Shown here in pieces: positions 34,573 to 42,169 of a stretch of DNA of 64,000 bases. The notes beneath the pieces are model-generated. The model saw only the letters and a program-made list of their open reading frames with translations, ran no database searches and was not told the DNA's origin. Position 1 is the stretch's first letter. Every line of letters starts with the position of its first letter. A program made the translations under genes and the position numbers. Source of the stretch: Collinsella sp. (GTDB taxonomy: Bacteria > Actinomycetota > Coriobacteriia > Coriobacteriales > Coriobacteriaceae). Location of the stretch: positions 39,922-103,921 of the forward strand of contig JAUMSH010000034.1 in assembly GCA_031292915.1 (NCBI GenBank). Reading direction: 5' to 3'.

Positions 34573-34630
34573 AAGTAATCCGATCTGACAAAGAGACGGC
34601 TCCTTTGTCAGATTGGATTACTTTGATTTC
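34573..34630 (+). terminator. Long hairpin between B1 and B2, probable bidirectional terminator
   Basis: A 21-base arm (34573-34593) pairs with 34603-34623 at 20 of 21 positions around a 9-base loop, and a T-rich stretch follows. It lies between the convergent dut and glycosyltransferase genes, so it could end both transcripts. It lacks the TGCTC/AACT core of the neighbouring hairpin elements. Confidence 0.6.
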
Positions 34631-34697
34631 TTGTTTTCGAGTTTCCCTTCGCTGCTTTTAGTAGGGTAACCGATATGGCTGCTAGTGCGTACGTATA

Positions 34698-34810
34698 GCC
34701 GTGGCGCAGGCCGCCCACACATATCGTTCCACGCGCAGTTTCGCAGCGAGCGAAGCGAAGCGAGAATGTTTGAGCATGGAATGATATGTGTGGGCGGCCT
34801 GCGCCACGGC
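34698..34810 (-). repeat. Hairpin element B2: inverted partner of B1
   Basis: Bases 34698-34731 pair with 34777-34810 at 33 of 34 positions, with the same A-C mismatch as B1. Read on the minus strand the core begins TGCTCAAACATTCTCGCT and ends TGCGAAACTGCGCG, as in B1; the tip is expanded by nine bases made of TCGC-type repeats. The pairs next to the core changed together (CCCG/CGGG in B1, TCCA/TGGA here). It ends 13 bases before the stop of the convergent glycosyltransferase gene. Confidence 0.85.
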
Positions 34811-34823
34811 GGACAGTCCGGCG

Positions 34824-36125
34824 CTAGCGGATATGCGCGGGCTTTCCGCCCCAGTAGAAGCGGCAGAAGGCTCGTTTGCGCTTTTGGGGCTTGCCTACTA
34901 GCTCCATGGTTGCGATGGCTATGTCGTCGGCAGCGTGGGGGCGGCGTAGTACTTCGCCGTTGATGAGTAGGGCTTTGAGTGATTCGGGATGGTCGTGCAA
35001 GTGACGAAGGGTTACGATGAGTTCTCGTGCGGTGGTGACATGCATGCTGGCGCCCATGCCGGTGAGCATTGTGGTGTTGGCCTTTTCCTGACCGTATGAT
35101 TTGCCCAGCAGGATCATCGGCAGATGTGCGCATAGGCACTCGGTGACCGTGAGTCCGCCCGATTTGAGGATTGCCAGGTCGCAGCCGTGCATGAGGGCCG
35201 CCATGTCGTCCACGTAGTCCAGAACCGTGACGTTGTCGAGCTTCATGGCGTCGAAGAGCGTCTTGAGTCGGGCGGCGTATTCCTTATCCTTGCCCGGTAA
35301 AAAGACAAAGTGCATGTCTTCAAAGCTGCGTAAGAAGGGGAGCGTGTGGTCCATCGCGGCACGGAAACGCACGTATGGTTGGGGCAAGCTGGCGCCGGCC
35401 ATCACTAATACGACGGTTTTGTCTATGGGGAGATTGAACTTGCTGAGCTCATCTTCTCGTTTGTAATCTGAATCGAAACCGGCTCGGATGGGGATGCCCG
35501 TTATGCGGATCTTTGACTCGGGAACCTTGCGCGGGCGCAGCGTTTCGGCCATAAACTCGTTTGCTACGCAGAATAGGTCGGTGTCCTTGTGGGGCCAAAA
35601 GCCTTCGACTTCGTAATCGGTCGGCACGCAGATGACCGGAAAATCAATACCCGTGATGACGCGGGCGCCCACGGCGACGTTGGCCGCCGTAATGTGTGTT
35701 GCGACCACGGCTATGGGCCTGCGGGTCCGGACGTATTCGTTGAAGGCGGGGAACATAATTCGTGACCATGCTGTGCCGCCGCCCCAGAGCAGATGTCCTG
35801 TAAGCGTATATCGCCAGGTCAGGTCGTAAATGGGACGTGTGGCGCCGGTAAACGACGCTGCTGTTTTATTACCATCGAACCTAATGCGTCCAAAATCGAG
35901 GATATCCAGGACTTCAATTTCAATATCCTCAGGGATTCCCTTGGTGCCGCGGATAAGGTCAAATGCTTGTGCTATCGCGTTGGCGGCGGCTTTGTGGCCC
36001 GATCCAACCGATGCGTGCACAATGGTTACTAGGGGTTTTTGTGCAGGTGAAACGGTCATTTGCTCCGGTTGGGGAGTAGCTTGCATGGGCAGGGGAGCGT
36101 CGTCGCCCGTCTGCGTCTGATCCAT
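34824..36125 (-). CDS. MGDG-synthase/UgtP-type glycosyltransferase
   Basis: 433-residue GT-B glycosyltransferase related to processive diacylglycerol glucosyltransferases. The N-terminal half opens TIVHASVGSGHKAAANAIAQ, where the GSGH motif is shared with MGDG synthase and MurG relatives. The C-terminal half has the donor-binding region around LAILKSGGLTVTECL and PMILLGKSYGQEKAN. It probably makes membrane glycolipids or lipoteichoic acid anchors; the exact sugar and acceptor are unknown. The start at 36125 is chosen because GGGGAG lies 6-7 bases upstream. It is convergent with dut and divergent from trxB. Confidence 0.8.
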   Translation of the reverse strand: MDQTQTGDDAPLPMQATPQPEQMTVSPAQKPLVTIVHASVGSGHKAAANAIAQAFDLIRGTKGIPEDIEIEVLDILDFGRIRFDGNKTAASFTGATRPIYDLTWRYTLTGHLLWGGGTAWSRIMFPAFNEYVRTRRPIAVVATHITAANVAVGARVITGIDFPVICVPTDYEVEGFWPHKDTDLFCVANEFMAETLRPRKVPESKIRITGIPIRAGFDSDYKREDELSKFNLPIDKTVVLVMAGASLPQPYVRFRAAMDHTLPFLRSFEDMHFVFLPGKDKEYAARLKTLFDAMKLDNVTVLDYVDDMAALMHGCDLAILKSGGLTVTECLCAHLPMILLGKSYGQEKANTTMLTGMGASMHVTTARELIVTLRHLHDHPESLKALLINGEVLRRPHAADDIAIATMELVGKPQKRKRAFCRFYWGGKPAHIR

Positions 36126-36243
36126 CGATAACTCCCCTTCGACGTTGTAACACGGATTTATCATTGTAGTGCATGAGTGTCACGTTCACGTAAATTTGGG
36201 TATGAGCGCAAAGAACGCCAATCTTTCGACAGGAGGTCTCTTC

Positions 36244-37182
36244 ATGACTACCCATCAGCCGATCGATGTTGCTATTATCGGTGGCGGCCCCGCGGGCTAT
36301 GCTGCCGCCATTTACGCTGCGCGCTCCAACCTAACGACGACCGTGATTGAACAGGGCATGTCGGGAGGGCAGATCGCCACAACCAATGAGGTCGAGAACT
36401 ATCCGGGCATTCCGCTGCTGAGCGGTGCTGAACTTGGTGAGCGGTTCCAACAACATGCTGAAGGCTTGGGGGCTCAGGTTGAATGGAGTATGGTGACGGG
36501 TGTCGATTACGATGCCGGCTCCAAATTGTTTACCGTTCATCACGATGTTGTTGATACGACGGCTAGGAGTGTTATCGCTTGCATGGGTGCCACGCCGCGT
36601 CCGGCAGGTTTCGCTGGCGAGGATACGTATCGCGGTCGTGGCGTTTCGTATTGCGCGACGTGCGACGGCATGTTCTTTCGCGGCAAGCAGGTCTTTGTCA
36701 TCGGCGGCGGCAATGCTGCCTGCGAGGAAGCTCTGTTCTTGTCAGAAATCGCCAGCAGCGTGACCATCGTGCTGCGTCGCGACCAGTTTCGTGCGCCTGA
36801 TGGTGTTGTTCAGAAGGTGCTCGAAAAGGAAAATATTACAGTTAGGTACCAAACTAGTATTGTGGAGCTCTCGGGCGAAGCCATGCCAACGACGATCGCC
36901 TTTAAGGACAATTCATCCGGGGAAATTCATACCGAGTCATTTGAGCCCGTCTCTTTCGGCATCTTTGTCTATACCGGGACGCAACCCCATACCGAACTTG
37001 TCGAGCATCTAGTTGATCTGGCGCCTGATGGCGGCATTCTGACTGATGAATCCATGGCGACCCGCACGCCAGGTCTATTTGCCGCTGGCGACATCCGTTC
37101 CAAGCGTTTGCGCCAGGTTGTGACCGCGGTTTCTGACGGAGCCATAGCGGCAACCAGCGCATACGCATTTCTCCGTAGATAA
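36244..37182 (+). CDS. trxB: Thioredoxin reductase
   Basis: FAD/NADPH disulfide reductase for thioredoxin. The FAD site is AIIGGGPAGYAAAIYAARS, the redox-active CATC is in SYCATCDGMFF, the NADPH site is VIGGGNAACEEALFLS, and the C-terminal FAD segment is GLFAAGDIR. The ATG at 36244 follows AGGAGG (36231-36236) and yields 312 residues; an in-frame extension to 36169 has no support. A terminator follows. Confidence 0.94.
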   Translation: MTTHQPIDVAIIGGGPAGYAAAIYAARSNLTTTVIEQGMSGGQIATTNEVENYPGIPLLSGAELGERFQQHAEGLGAQVEWSMVTGVDYDAGSKLFTVHHDVVDTTARSVIACMGATPRPAGFAGEDTYRGRGVSYCATCDGMFFRGKQVFVIGGGNAACEEALFLSEIASSVTIVLRRDQFRAPDGVVQKVLEKENITVRYQTSIVELSGEAMPTTIAFKDNSSGEIHTESFEPVSFGIFVYTGTQPHTELVEHLVDLAPDGGILTDESMATRTPGLFAAGDIRSKRLRQVVTAVSDGAIAATSAYAFLRR

Positions 37183-37222
37183 GTACGATAATATATCTTA
37201 TGTAAGGTTGCTATCTTTAAAC

Positions 37223-37267
37223 AAAGTGGTTTGACGGTGCATCAATGTACAGTCAAACCACTTTTTC
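37223..37267 (+). terminator. Intrinsic terminator after trxB
   Basis: AAAGTGGTTTGAC (37223-37235) pairs perfectly with GTCAAACCACTTT (37252-37264), 13 bp, followed by more T residues. Confidence 0.9.
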
Positions 37268-37336
37268 TTGGCGGCTATGTGGTATCCAAAACAAGATCAC
37301 CTAGAATACAATATAGAAAATGAACGGAGGATCCTT

Positions 37337-37948
37337 ATGAACCACGTCAAACATGTTATCCCGATGTCCGATACATCGGTCAGCATTAAGCCGGAGGATA
37401 TTCAACCGACGGTGCTGCCGGACGCATTTATTCAGTCCGATATGGTGGGTAAACTTAACGCATTGAGCCTGCCACGCTATGACCAGCTACCCAACGTAAC
37501 GCTCTATCGCGATCAGGTTATTGAATATGTTGCGCTGTGGATGGAGCCACTTTCGATTTGCGTAGAGCAGCCCGTTATCACGCCATCGATGATCAATAAC
37601 TACGTGAAGGTTGGCCTCGTTCCCGCGCCGGTTAAAAAGCAGTATGGCCGTGAGCAGATTGCGCGTCTTATCGCCATTTGTATCTTTAAGCAGGTGCTGC
37701 CCATCGCTGCGGTTCAGGCGCTCTTTAATATTCAGCGCTTGAGTTATGACGCTCCGACGGCTTTCGATTATGTAGTCGATCAACTTGAGGCATCGATTCG
37801 TGCGGCGTTTTCCGTCGAGCAGACTCCCGTGCCCGATACCGCACACCAGGTTACGCGCGAATCGTTGCTCGTACGCAGTGCGGTTTCGTCTTTTGTATCG
37901 AAGGCGTACCTGATGAGCTACCTAAAGTTCAATGGCTTTAATAGCTAA
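37337..37948 (+). CDS. DUF1836 protein, MerR-like helix-turn-helix
   Basis: 203 residues. The middle segment ITPSMINNYVKVGLVPAPVK, then YGREQIARLIAICIFKQVLP, is the DUF1836 core and resembles a MerR-type winged helix. No effector domain is recognised. The ATG at 37337 has CGGAGG (37325-37330) ahead of it. The gene stands alone between two terminators, downstream of trxB. Its targets are unknown; a DNA-binding role is inferred from the fold-like pattern. Confidence 0.8.
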   Translation: MNHVKHVIPMSDTSVSIKPEDIQPTVLPDAFIQSDMVGKLNALSLPRYDQLPNVTLYRDQVIEYVALWMEPLSICVEQPVITPSMINNYVKVGLVPAPVKKQYGREQIARLIAICIFKQVLPIAAVQALFNIQRLSYDAPTAFDYVVDQLEASIRAAFSVEQTPVPDTAHQVTRESLLVRSAVSSFVSKAYLMSYLKFNGFNS

Positions 37949-37960
37949 CCGAGGTATAAG

Positions 37961-38010
37961 ACGGGCGGGATAAAGAGCCAATGGTTCCTTATCCCGCCCG
38001 TACGTTTGTC
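37961..38010 (+). terminator. Strong terminator between the DUF1836 gene and degV
   Basis: ACGGGCGGGATAA (37961-37973) pairs perfectly with TTATCCCGCCCGT (37989-38001), and the loop can add further pairs. It lies between convergent genes, so it probably serves both, though the T-rich side favours the plus strand. Confidence 0.85.
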
Positions 38011-38020
38011 TAGTTGGATA

Positions 38021-38887
38021 TTATCGGCCCGACGCCACGCCCATACCGTAGCCGATAATGAGGCCGTGCATCTCGGCATAGTATGAATCTAGCCCGTTAC
38101 AGGGCATGATAATCGTCTTGGAGCCGGGCCAATGCTCCACAATGCGGCTGGCAAGCGCCTGAGCGCCCGCCTCATTCTCGACATGGTCGATAACGACCTC
38201 GCCGCCGGTAAAGCCTTCGGCCTCCATGGTGTCGACAATCTTGGTGAGCATCTTCTTTTCACCGCGGGTGTGCCCAACGAGTTCAATTTTGCCCGCTTCG
38301 CTCGCCGTGCCCAAAATGCGGATATTGAGCTTATTGGCAATAACGCCGGCCGCCTTAGGGATACGTCCGGCCTTCGCAAGGTTTTCGTAATTGCACAGGC
38401 TAAAGAGAATCTTGCTGTTCTGCTCCAAGCTATCGAAGTAAGCGCAGGCGTCCTCAAAGGAGGTATCCGGGTTGCTTGCAAGATAGCGGTCGAACAGCAG
38501 GAAGATCAGATCCATTTTGCCACCTGCGGCTCGTGAGTTGACCAAATGAATCTGGCGGTTGGGCTCCTCGGCAAGTACCATATCGCGTGCGGTGGCCGCG
38601 GCATTGTAGCTTCCCGAGACGCCCTCCGAGATGGGCATGCAGATCGTCTTGTCGGCAATCTTAAAAAGTTCAGCCCACTCCCCTACGCTTGGACAGGCGC
38701 TCGAAGAAGCGCTCGACTCCGCCTGCACGGCGCAATTGAGCTCGTGAACATCGAGCGAGAGGTCGTCGACAAATTCGCGCTCCCCCACTCGGATCTTAAG
38801 GGGTGCAAATGCAAAGGTGGTATGATGTGCGGTTGGTTGCCAATCGCGAAGATTGCAGCTCGAATCGGAGATAAGTGCCCAGCTCAT
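38021..38887 (-). CDS. DegV-family fatty-acid-binding protein
   Basis: 288-residue member of the DegV/FakB family, which holds a fatty acid for the FakA kinase. It has the N-terminal ISDSSCNL motif, the ligand-site region ICMPISEGVSGSYNAA, VNSRAAGG, and NLAKAGRIPKAAGVIAN in the second domain. The start at 38887 has AAAGGA upstream. No fakA is in the window. Downstream, towards 38020, it meets the bidirectional terminator. Confidence 0.88.
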   Translation of the reverse strand: MSWALISDSSCNLRDWQPTAHHTTFAFAPLKIRVGEREFVDDLSLDVHELNCAVQAESSASSSACPSVGEWAELFKIADKTICMPISEGVSGSYNAAATARDMVLAEEPNRQIHLVNSRAAGGKMDLIFLLFDRYLASNPDTSFEDACAYFDSLEQNSKILFSLCNYENLAKAGRIPKAAGVIANKLNIRILGTASEAGKIELVGHTRGEKKMLTKIVDTMEAEGFTGGEVVIDHVENEAGAQALASRIVEHWPGSKTIIMPCNGLDSYYAEMHGLIIGYGMGVASGR

Positions 38888-38936
38888 TGAGGGTCCTTTC
38901 TAATTGTTCCCCAACAATTATAGCCATCTTTTTGAT

Positions 38937-38985
38937 TGATCAGAACGGCTATCTAGTTTTGAATACTAGATAGCCGTTCTGATCA
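38937..38985. repeat. Perfect 21-bp palindrome upstream of degV
   Basis: The arms 38937-38957 and 38965-38985 are exact inverted copies around TTTGAAT. It lies about 50 bases upstream of the degV start and beyond the NlpC gene terminator, so it is not obviously a terminator. It could be an operator or a second terminator; it lacks the core of the A/B hairpin elements. Confidence 0.7.
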
Positions 38986-39002
38986 TATGGCAAACGGTAG
39001 GG

Positions 39003-39045
39003 GCAAAAAGAATGGGCCTCGTGATTCAAGATCGCGAGGCCCACG
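39003..39045 (-). terminator. Terminator of the NlpC/P60 gene
   Basis: On the minus strand GGGCCTCG and CGAGGCCC form an 8-bp stem, and ATTCTTTTTG follows. It begins about 20 bases after the NlpC/P60 stop. Confidence 0.8.
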
Positions 39046-39066
39046 TTCGTTCGCTGTAGTAATAAA

Positions 39067-40182
39067 TTAATAGCGTACGAAGATGTAATTGTTGTTCATG
39101 CCAGCGGCAACGGAGCTGATGATAACGCCCGTGCTGTAGTCGGAAGCATGAATCATCTGGCCGTTACCAATGTAGATGCCGGTGTGGTAAGAGTTAACCA
39201 CGACATCACCAGGCTGGGGATCGGACACGCGGGTCCAGCCCATGAAGGTACCAGTCGTGCCAAGGCGGCAATAACGGCCGGTGAGGCAGTAGCTTACAAA
39301 ACCGGAGCAGTCAAAGCTGTTCGGTCCAATGCCGCCCCAAGAATAAGCATAACCGAGCTTGCTGTAGGCGCGCGAAACAACGGTGCCACCGTCAACGGAC
39401 TGGCTCGGTGCAGAAGGCGTCGGAGCCGGAGCAGGCGTCACGGGCTGCGGCGTGGGGGCAGGAGCGGGCGCGGGGGTGTTGTCGCCGCCATTGTTGGTCG
39501 TGCCGCCACCGTTGTTGGTGTTCTCGGTCGTACCGGCGGTGTCGTTGCTCACCGTGGCCTTTTCGGCGGTGCTGGCGTTGATACCGGCCTGCAGCGCGGC
39601 GTTGGCCTCGGCCTCGGCAGCAAGCTCGGCCTGCAGCTGTGAATCCAGGGAGTTCACGACACTCTGGGCCTCAGCCTGCTGGGCATTGAGCTCGTCGACC
39701 TTCTTCTGCGTCGCGGCGACGTTCTTCTCCTGCTCGGCTTGCTTATCGGTGAGCTGCTGCTTAAGGTCCTTGACATCCTGAATGGTCTGGGCCTGCTTGT
39801 CGGAAACCTTGCCGTAGTAGAACAGACGATTGAGCATGTCGCCCAGATCGTCGACGCCTGTCAGAACTTGAAGGAGACTCAGGCCACCGGTCTTGTACTC
39901 ACCGGCAACGTAGGACGAAAGCTTTGCCTGGCCCTCGGCAATCTCTTGCTGCTTTTGCGTGATCTCGCCTGCAGTCTGATCAAGCTCCTGCGTCTGTGCG
40001 GAGAGCTCTTCATGAATTTGCTGGGTTTGGGTGCCAATCTGCTCGAGTTTGGTACGAGCAGCGGCAAGGTCGGATGCGGTATCGGCGTAGGCCGGAGCCA
40101 CGAGGCCCAGGCCCAAAACACAAGCGAGGGTTGCCGTAGCAGCGCAGCGTGCCATGTTTCTGTGCGTGTTTGCTGTGCGCAT
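39067..40182 (-). CDS. Secreted NlpC/P60 (C40) cell-wall hydrolase with coiled coil
   Basis: 371 residues: a signal peptide (1-33, ending APAYA), a long Gln/Glu/Ala-rich coiled coil (about 36-200), a low-complexity Asn/Gly then Pro/Ala linker (about 215-265), and a C-terminal NlpC/P60 peptidase domain. The catalytic cysteine is in DCSGFVSYC, the histidine in YHTGIYIGNG, and a further polar residue follows at HASD. This plan matches actinobacterial RipA- and Firmicute CwlO-type DL-endopeptidases that cut peptide stems of peptidoglycan, and the coiled coil suggests control by FtsEX or a similar partner. That partnership is inferred. Confidence 0.9.
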   Translation of the reverse strand: MRTANTHRNMARCAATATLACVLGLGLVAPAYADTASDLAAARTKLEQIGTQTQQIHEELSAQTQELDQTAGEITQKQQEIAEGQAKLSSYVAGEYKTGGLSLLQVLTGVDDLGDMLNRLFYYGKVSDKQAQTIQDVKDLKQQLTDKQAEQEKNVAATQKKVDELNAQQAEAQSVVNSLDSQLQAELAAEAEANAALQAGINASTAEKATVSNDTAGTTENTNNGGGTTNNGGDNTPAPAPAPTPQPVTPAPAPTPSAPSQSVDGGTVVSRAYSKLGYAYSWGGIGPNSFDCSGFVSYCLTGRYCRLGTTGTFMGWTRVSDPQPGDVVVNSYHTGIYIGNGQMIHASDYSTGVIISSVAAGMNNNYIFVRY

Positions 40183-40214
40183 GTAGCTTCCTTTCCGGTA
40201 TCTAAGGGTAGCGG

Positions 40215-40745
40215 CTAGTCCACCGTTACCAGGCTAAAGAGCTCAACGTCCTCGTTAGAAGGCGTGAGCTTCTTGCGCGGGTTGAGAAACGCAAGCTCAA
40301 GGATACAACCGTAGCCCACAAGCTTTGCGCCCATATCTCGCACCAGTTTACCTGTTGCCTCGACGGTTCCGCCCGTCGCGACCAAGTCGTCCAGAATCAA
40401 CACGGTATCTTTAGAGCTGATAGCATCGGCGTGGATCTCGATAGAATCCGTTCCATACTCGAGCTCGTAGCTCTCACTCACCGTTTTGCGCGGCAGTTTG
40501 CCCGGCTTACGTGCGGGAACAAAGCCGGCGCCCAGGGCGACGGCTACGGGTACGCCCACCATAAAGCCGCGGGCCTCGGGGCCGACGACCTTGGTAATGC
40601 CCATGCCAGCAAAATGCTCGGCGAGCGCATCCACCATGGCCTTCAGAGCCTCGGGATTGCCAAAGAGCGGCGTGATGTCCTTAAAGACGACTCCGGGCTC
40701 GGGATAGTCGGGGATATCGACGATATGAGATTCGAAGTCGTACAT
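40215..40745 (-). CDS. apt: Adenine phosphoribosyltransferase
   Basis: Salvage enzyme converting adenine and PRPP to AMP. The 176 residues show PDYPEPGVVFKDITPLF near the start, GPEARGFMVGVPVA, and the PRPP motif VLILDDLVATGGTVEA. The ATG at 40745 has AAAGG nine bases upstream; an in-frame ATG five codons earlier is less well placed. It is the last gene of the minus-strand MerR cluster, 36 bases after the MerR gene. Confidence 0.93.
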   Translation of the reverse strand: MYDFESHIVDIPDYPEPGVVFKDITPLFGNPEALKAMVDALAEHFAGMGITKVVGPEARGFMVGVPVAVALGAGFVPARKPGKLPRKTVSESYELEYGTDSIEIHADAISSKDTVLILDDLVATGGTVEATGKLVRDMGAKLVGYGCILELAFLNPRKKLTPSNEDVELFSLVTVD

Positions 40746-40781
40746 GGCGTGACCTTTCATGGATTGCCGGGTGGGCGGCGG

Positions 40782-41666
40782 TTATTTACCCGCGTTAGCA
40801 GACGAGCTATGCGAGGGGACGACGACCTTGGACGGCTGCACGAGCGACTCGTCATGCGCGGTAACCGCGGGAACGCTTGCCCCATCGCTTTTAGCCTTGG
40901 TGGATTCGGAACGCGCGATCTCCTCATCGAGAGCATCGATGTCAGCGTCCTCGACCACGGCGTTGAGCGACTCAAAGACACGGTTCTTAAGGAGCGCGGT
41001 GTGCACACCCTCGGTGAGATCGTGCAGCTTCTTAAAAGCGCGCTCGAGCTTGGCGTCGCGCTCGTCATCGGAGGTATCCATGCCAAGCATGCTCACGAGA
41101 ACCTGCTCAAACATCGAAGACTCGCGGTTTGCCGACGATACGTACTGACGCAGGTTGCGCGGCTCAATGTGGAAGCGCGACAGCTCCGAGCAGTAACGGA
41201 TAATCGGGAAATCTCGGCCATCGACGAGCTCACGGTTCTGGGGGCTCTTGATGATGCGGATAAGATCGTTCTCGGCAAGGGAGCGGATAAACGAAATATC
41301 AACACCGAGCATATCGGGAATGGTCTCGATGGGATGCAGCTTTTGCTTGGTCTCCTTGGGCTCCGTCTTAAGCGGAACATCGGACAGAAGACCCACCTCG
41401 TAAGCCAAAGTGGACAAGTCCGTTGCGTTTTCCAGGCGCTGCTTAATGACGTTGAGCGGCATGTAGCGGGTCTTCTGCAGGTGCAGGATGACCTCGAGAC
41501 GGTCAACGTCTTCCTTGGAGTACTGGCGATACCCCTTTGGCGTACGATGAGGGGTGATGAGCCCCTCATCTTCTAGAAATCTAATTTTTGAGTTCGATAG
41601 ATCGGGGTATGCGCCTCGAAGAAGGTTGACGACTTGGCCGATACTCAGATAGTTGCGTTCGGCCAT
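40782..41666 (-). CDS. MerR-family regulator, FtsR-like
   Basis: 294 residues with an N-terminal MerR winged helix (YLSIGQVVNLLRGAYPDLSN, then RFLEDEGLITPHRTPKGYRQ, ending VDRLEVILHLQKTRYMPL). A long C-terminal part has no recognised metal or drug site. The neighbours upstream are an FHA gene and a CDP-alcohol transferase. This is the actinobacterial arrangement seen at M. tuberculosis pgsA2-gcvH-garA-Rv1828, and the C. glutamicum homologue FtsR controls ftsZ. The assignment rests on synteny and domain order. Confidence 0.82.
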   Translation of the reverse strand: MAERNYLSIGQVVNLLRGAYPDLSNSKIRFLEDEGLITPHRTPKGYRQYSKEDVDRLEVILHLQKTRYMPLNVIKQRLENATDLSTLAYEVGLLSDVPLKTEPKETKQKLHPIETIPDMLGVDISFIRSLAENDLIRIIKSPQNRELVDGRDFPIIRYCSELSRFHIEPRNLRQYVSSANRESSMFEQVLVSMLGMDTSDDERDAKLERAFKKLHDLTEGVHTALLKNRVFESLNAVVEDADIDALDEEIARSESTKAKSDGASVPAVTAHDESLVQPSKVVVPSHSSSANAGK

Positions 41667-41669
41667 TAC

Positions 41670-42104
41670 CTACTCACCGGTTTCGATGCGCTCCGGCGTG
41701 CTCTCGTGGTAGATGAGCGTGAACGTACCGATCTGAACGGAAGAGCCGTCGTGCAGCGGAGCACCGTTGACGATGGCGCCGTCGACCCAGGTTCCGTTGA
41801 GCGAGCCCAGATCCTCAATACGGGCGCCCAGGCCCTCACGAATAATGCGTGCGTGGCTGCGCGAGACCGTCATGTCGTTGAGGAAGATGCCGTTCGCGGG
41901 GTCGCGGCCGATGGTGGTCACGTCGTCCTCGAGCTCAAAGGCAGCTCCGGTCTGCGGACCCTTGACGATGGACAGAACCGGAGCGGTGATGCGCACGTTG
42001 GCCATAAGGTCGGGAACAGTGACATCGCTCGAAGGAACACGGAAAACGCAGGTAGCGTCCGCAGTCTTATCGTTCTGAGGCATATTGTTAACCTTGTTGT
42101 CCAT
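41670..42104 (-). CDS. FHA-domain protein, GarA/OdhI-like
   Basis: 144 residues: a flexible N-terminus of about 40 and one forkhead-associated domain (about 50-135). The phosphothreonine-binding residues are visible as IGRDPANGIFLND, VSRSHARI and LGSLNGTWVDG. The N-terminus carries DATCVFR, which aligns with the ETTSVFR phosphosite of GarA, so the self-binding switch of GarA may be kept. GarA controls 2-oxoglutarate metabolism after phosphorylation by Ser/Thr kinases. It lies 3 bases upstream of the MerR gene. Confidence 0.85.
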   Translation of the reverse strand: MDNKVNNMPQNDKTADATCVFRVPSSDVTVPDLMANVRITAPVLSIVKGPQTGAAFELEDDVTTIGRDPANGIFLNDMTVSRSHARIIREGLGARIEDLGSLNGTWVDGAIVNGAPLHDGSSVQIGTFTLIYHESTPERIETGE

Positions 42105-42169
42105 GACAACCCCTATCTAACGCGGCCACGCCGCAAAGAATGAACCGTACGTAATCATACCCCAATGAA

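Noticed and set aside
34395..34810. Elements B1 and B2 as ordinary terminators of dut and the glycosyltransferase gene.
   Set aside because: The stems are far longer than needed, no T run follows, the cores are conserved while the stems are not, and a better terminator lies between them.
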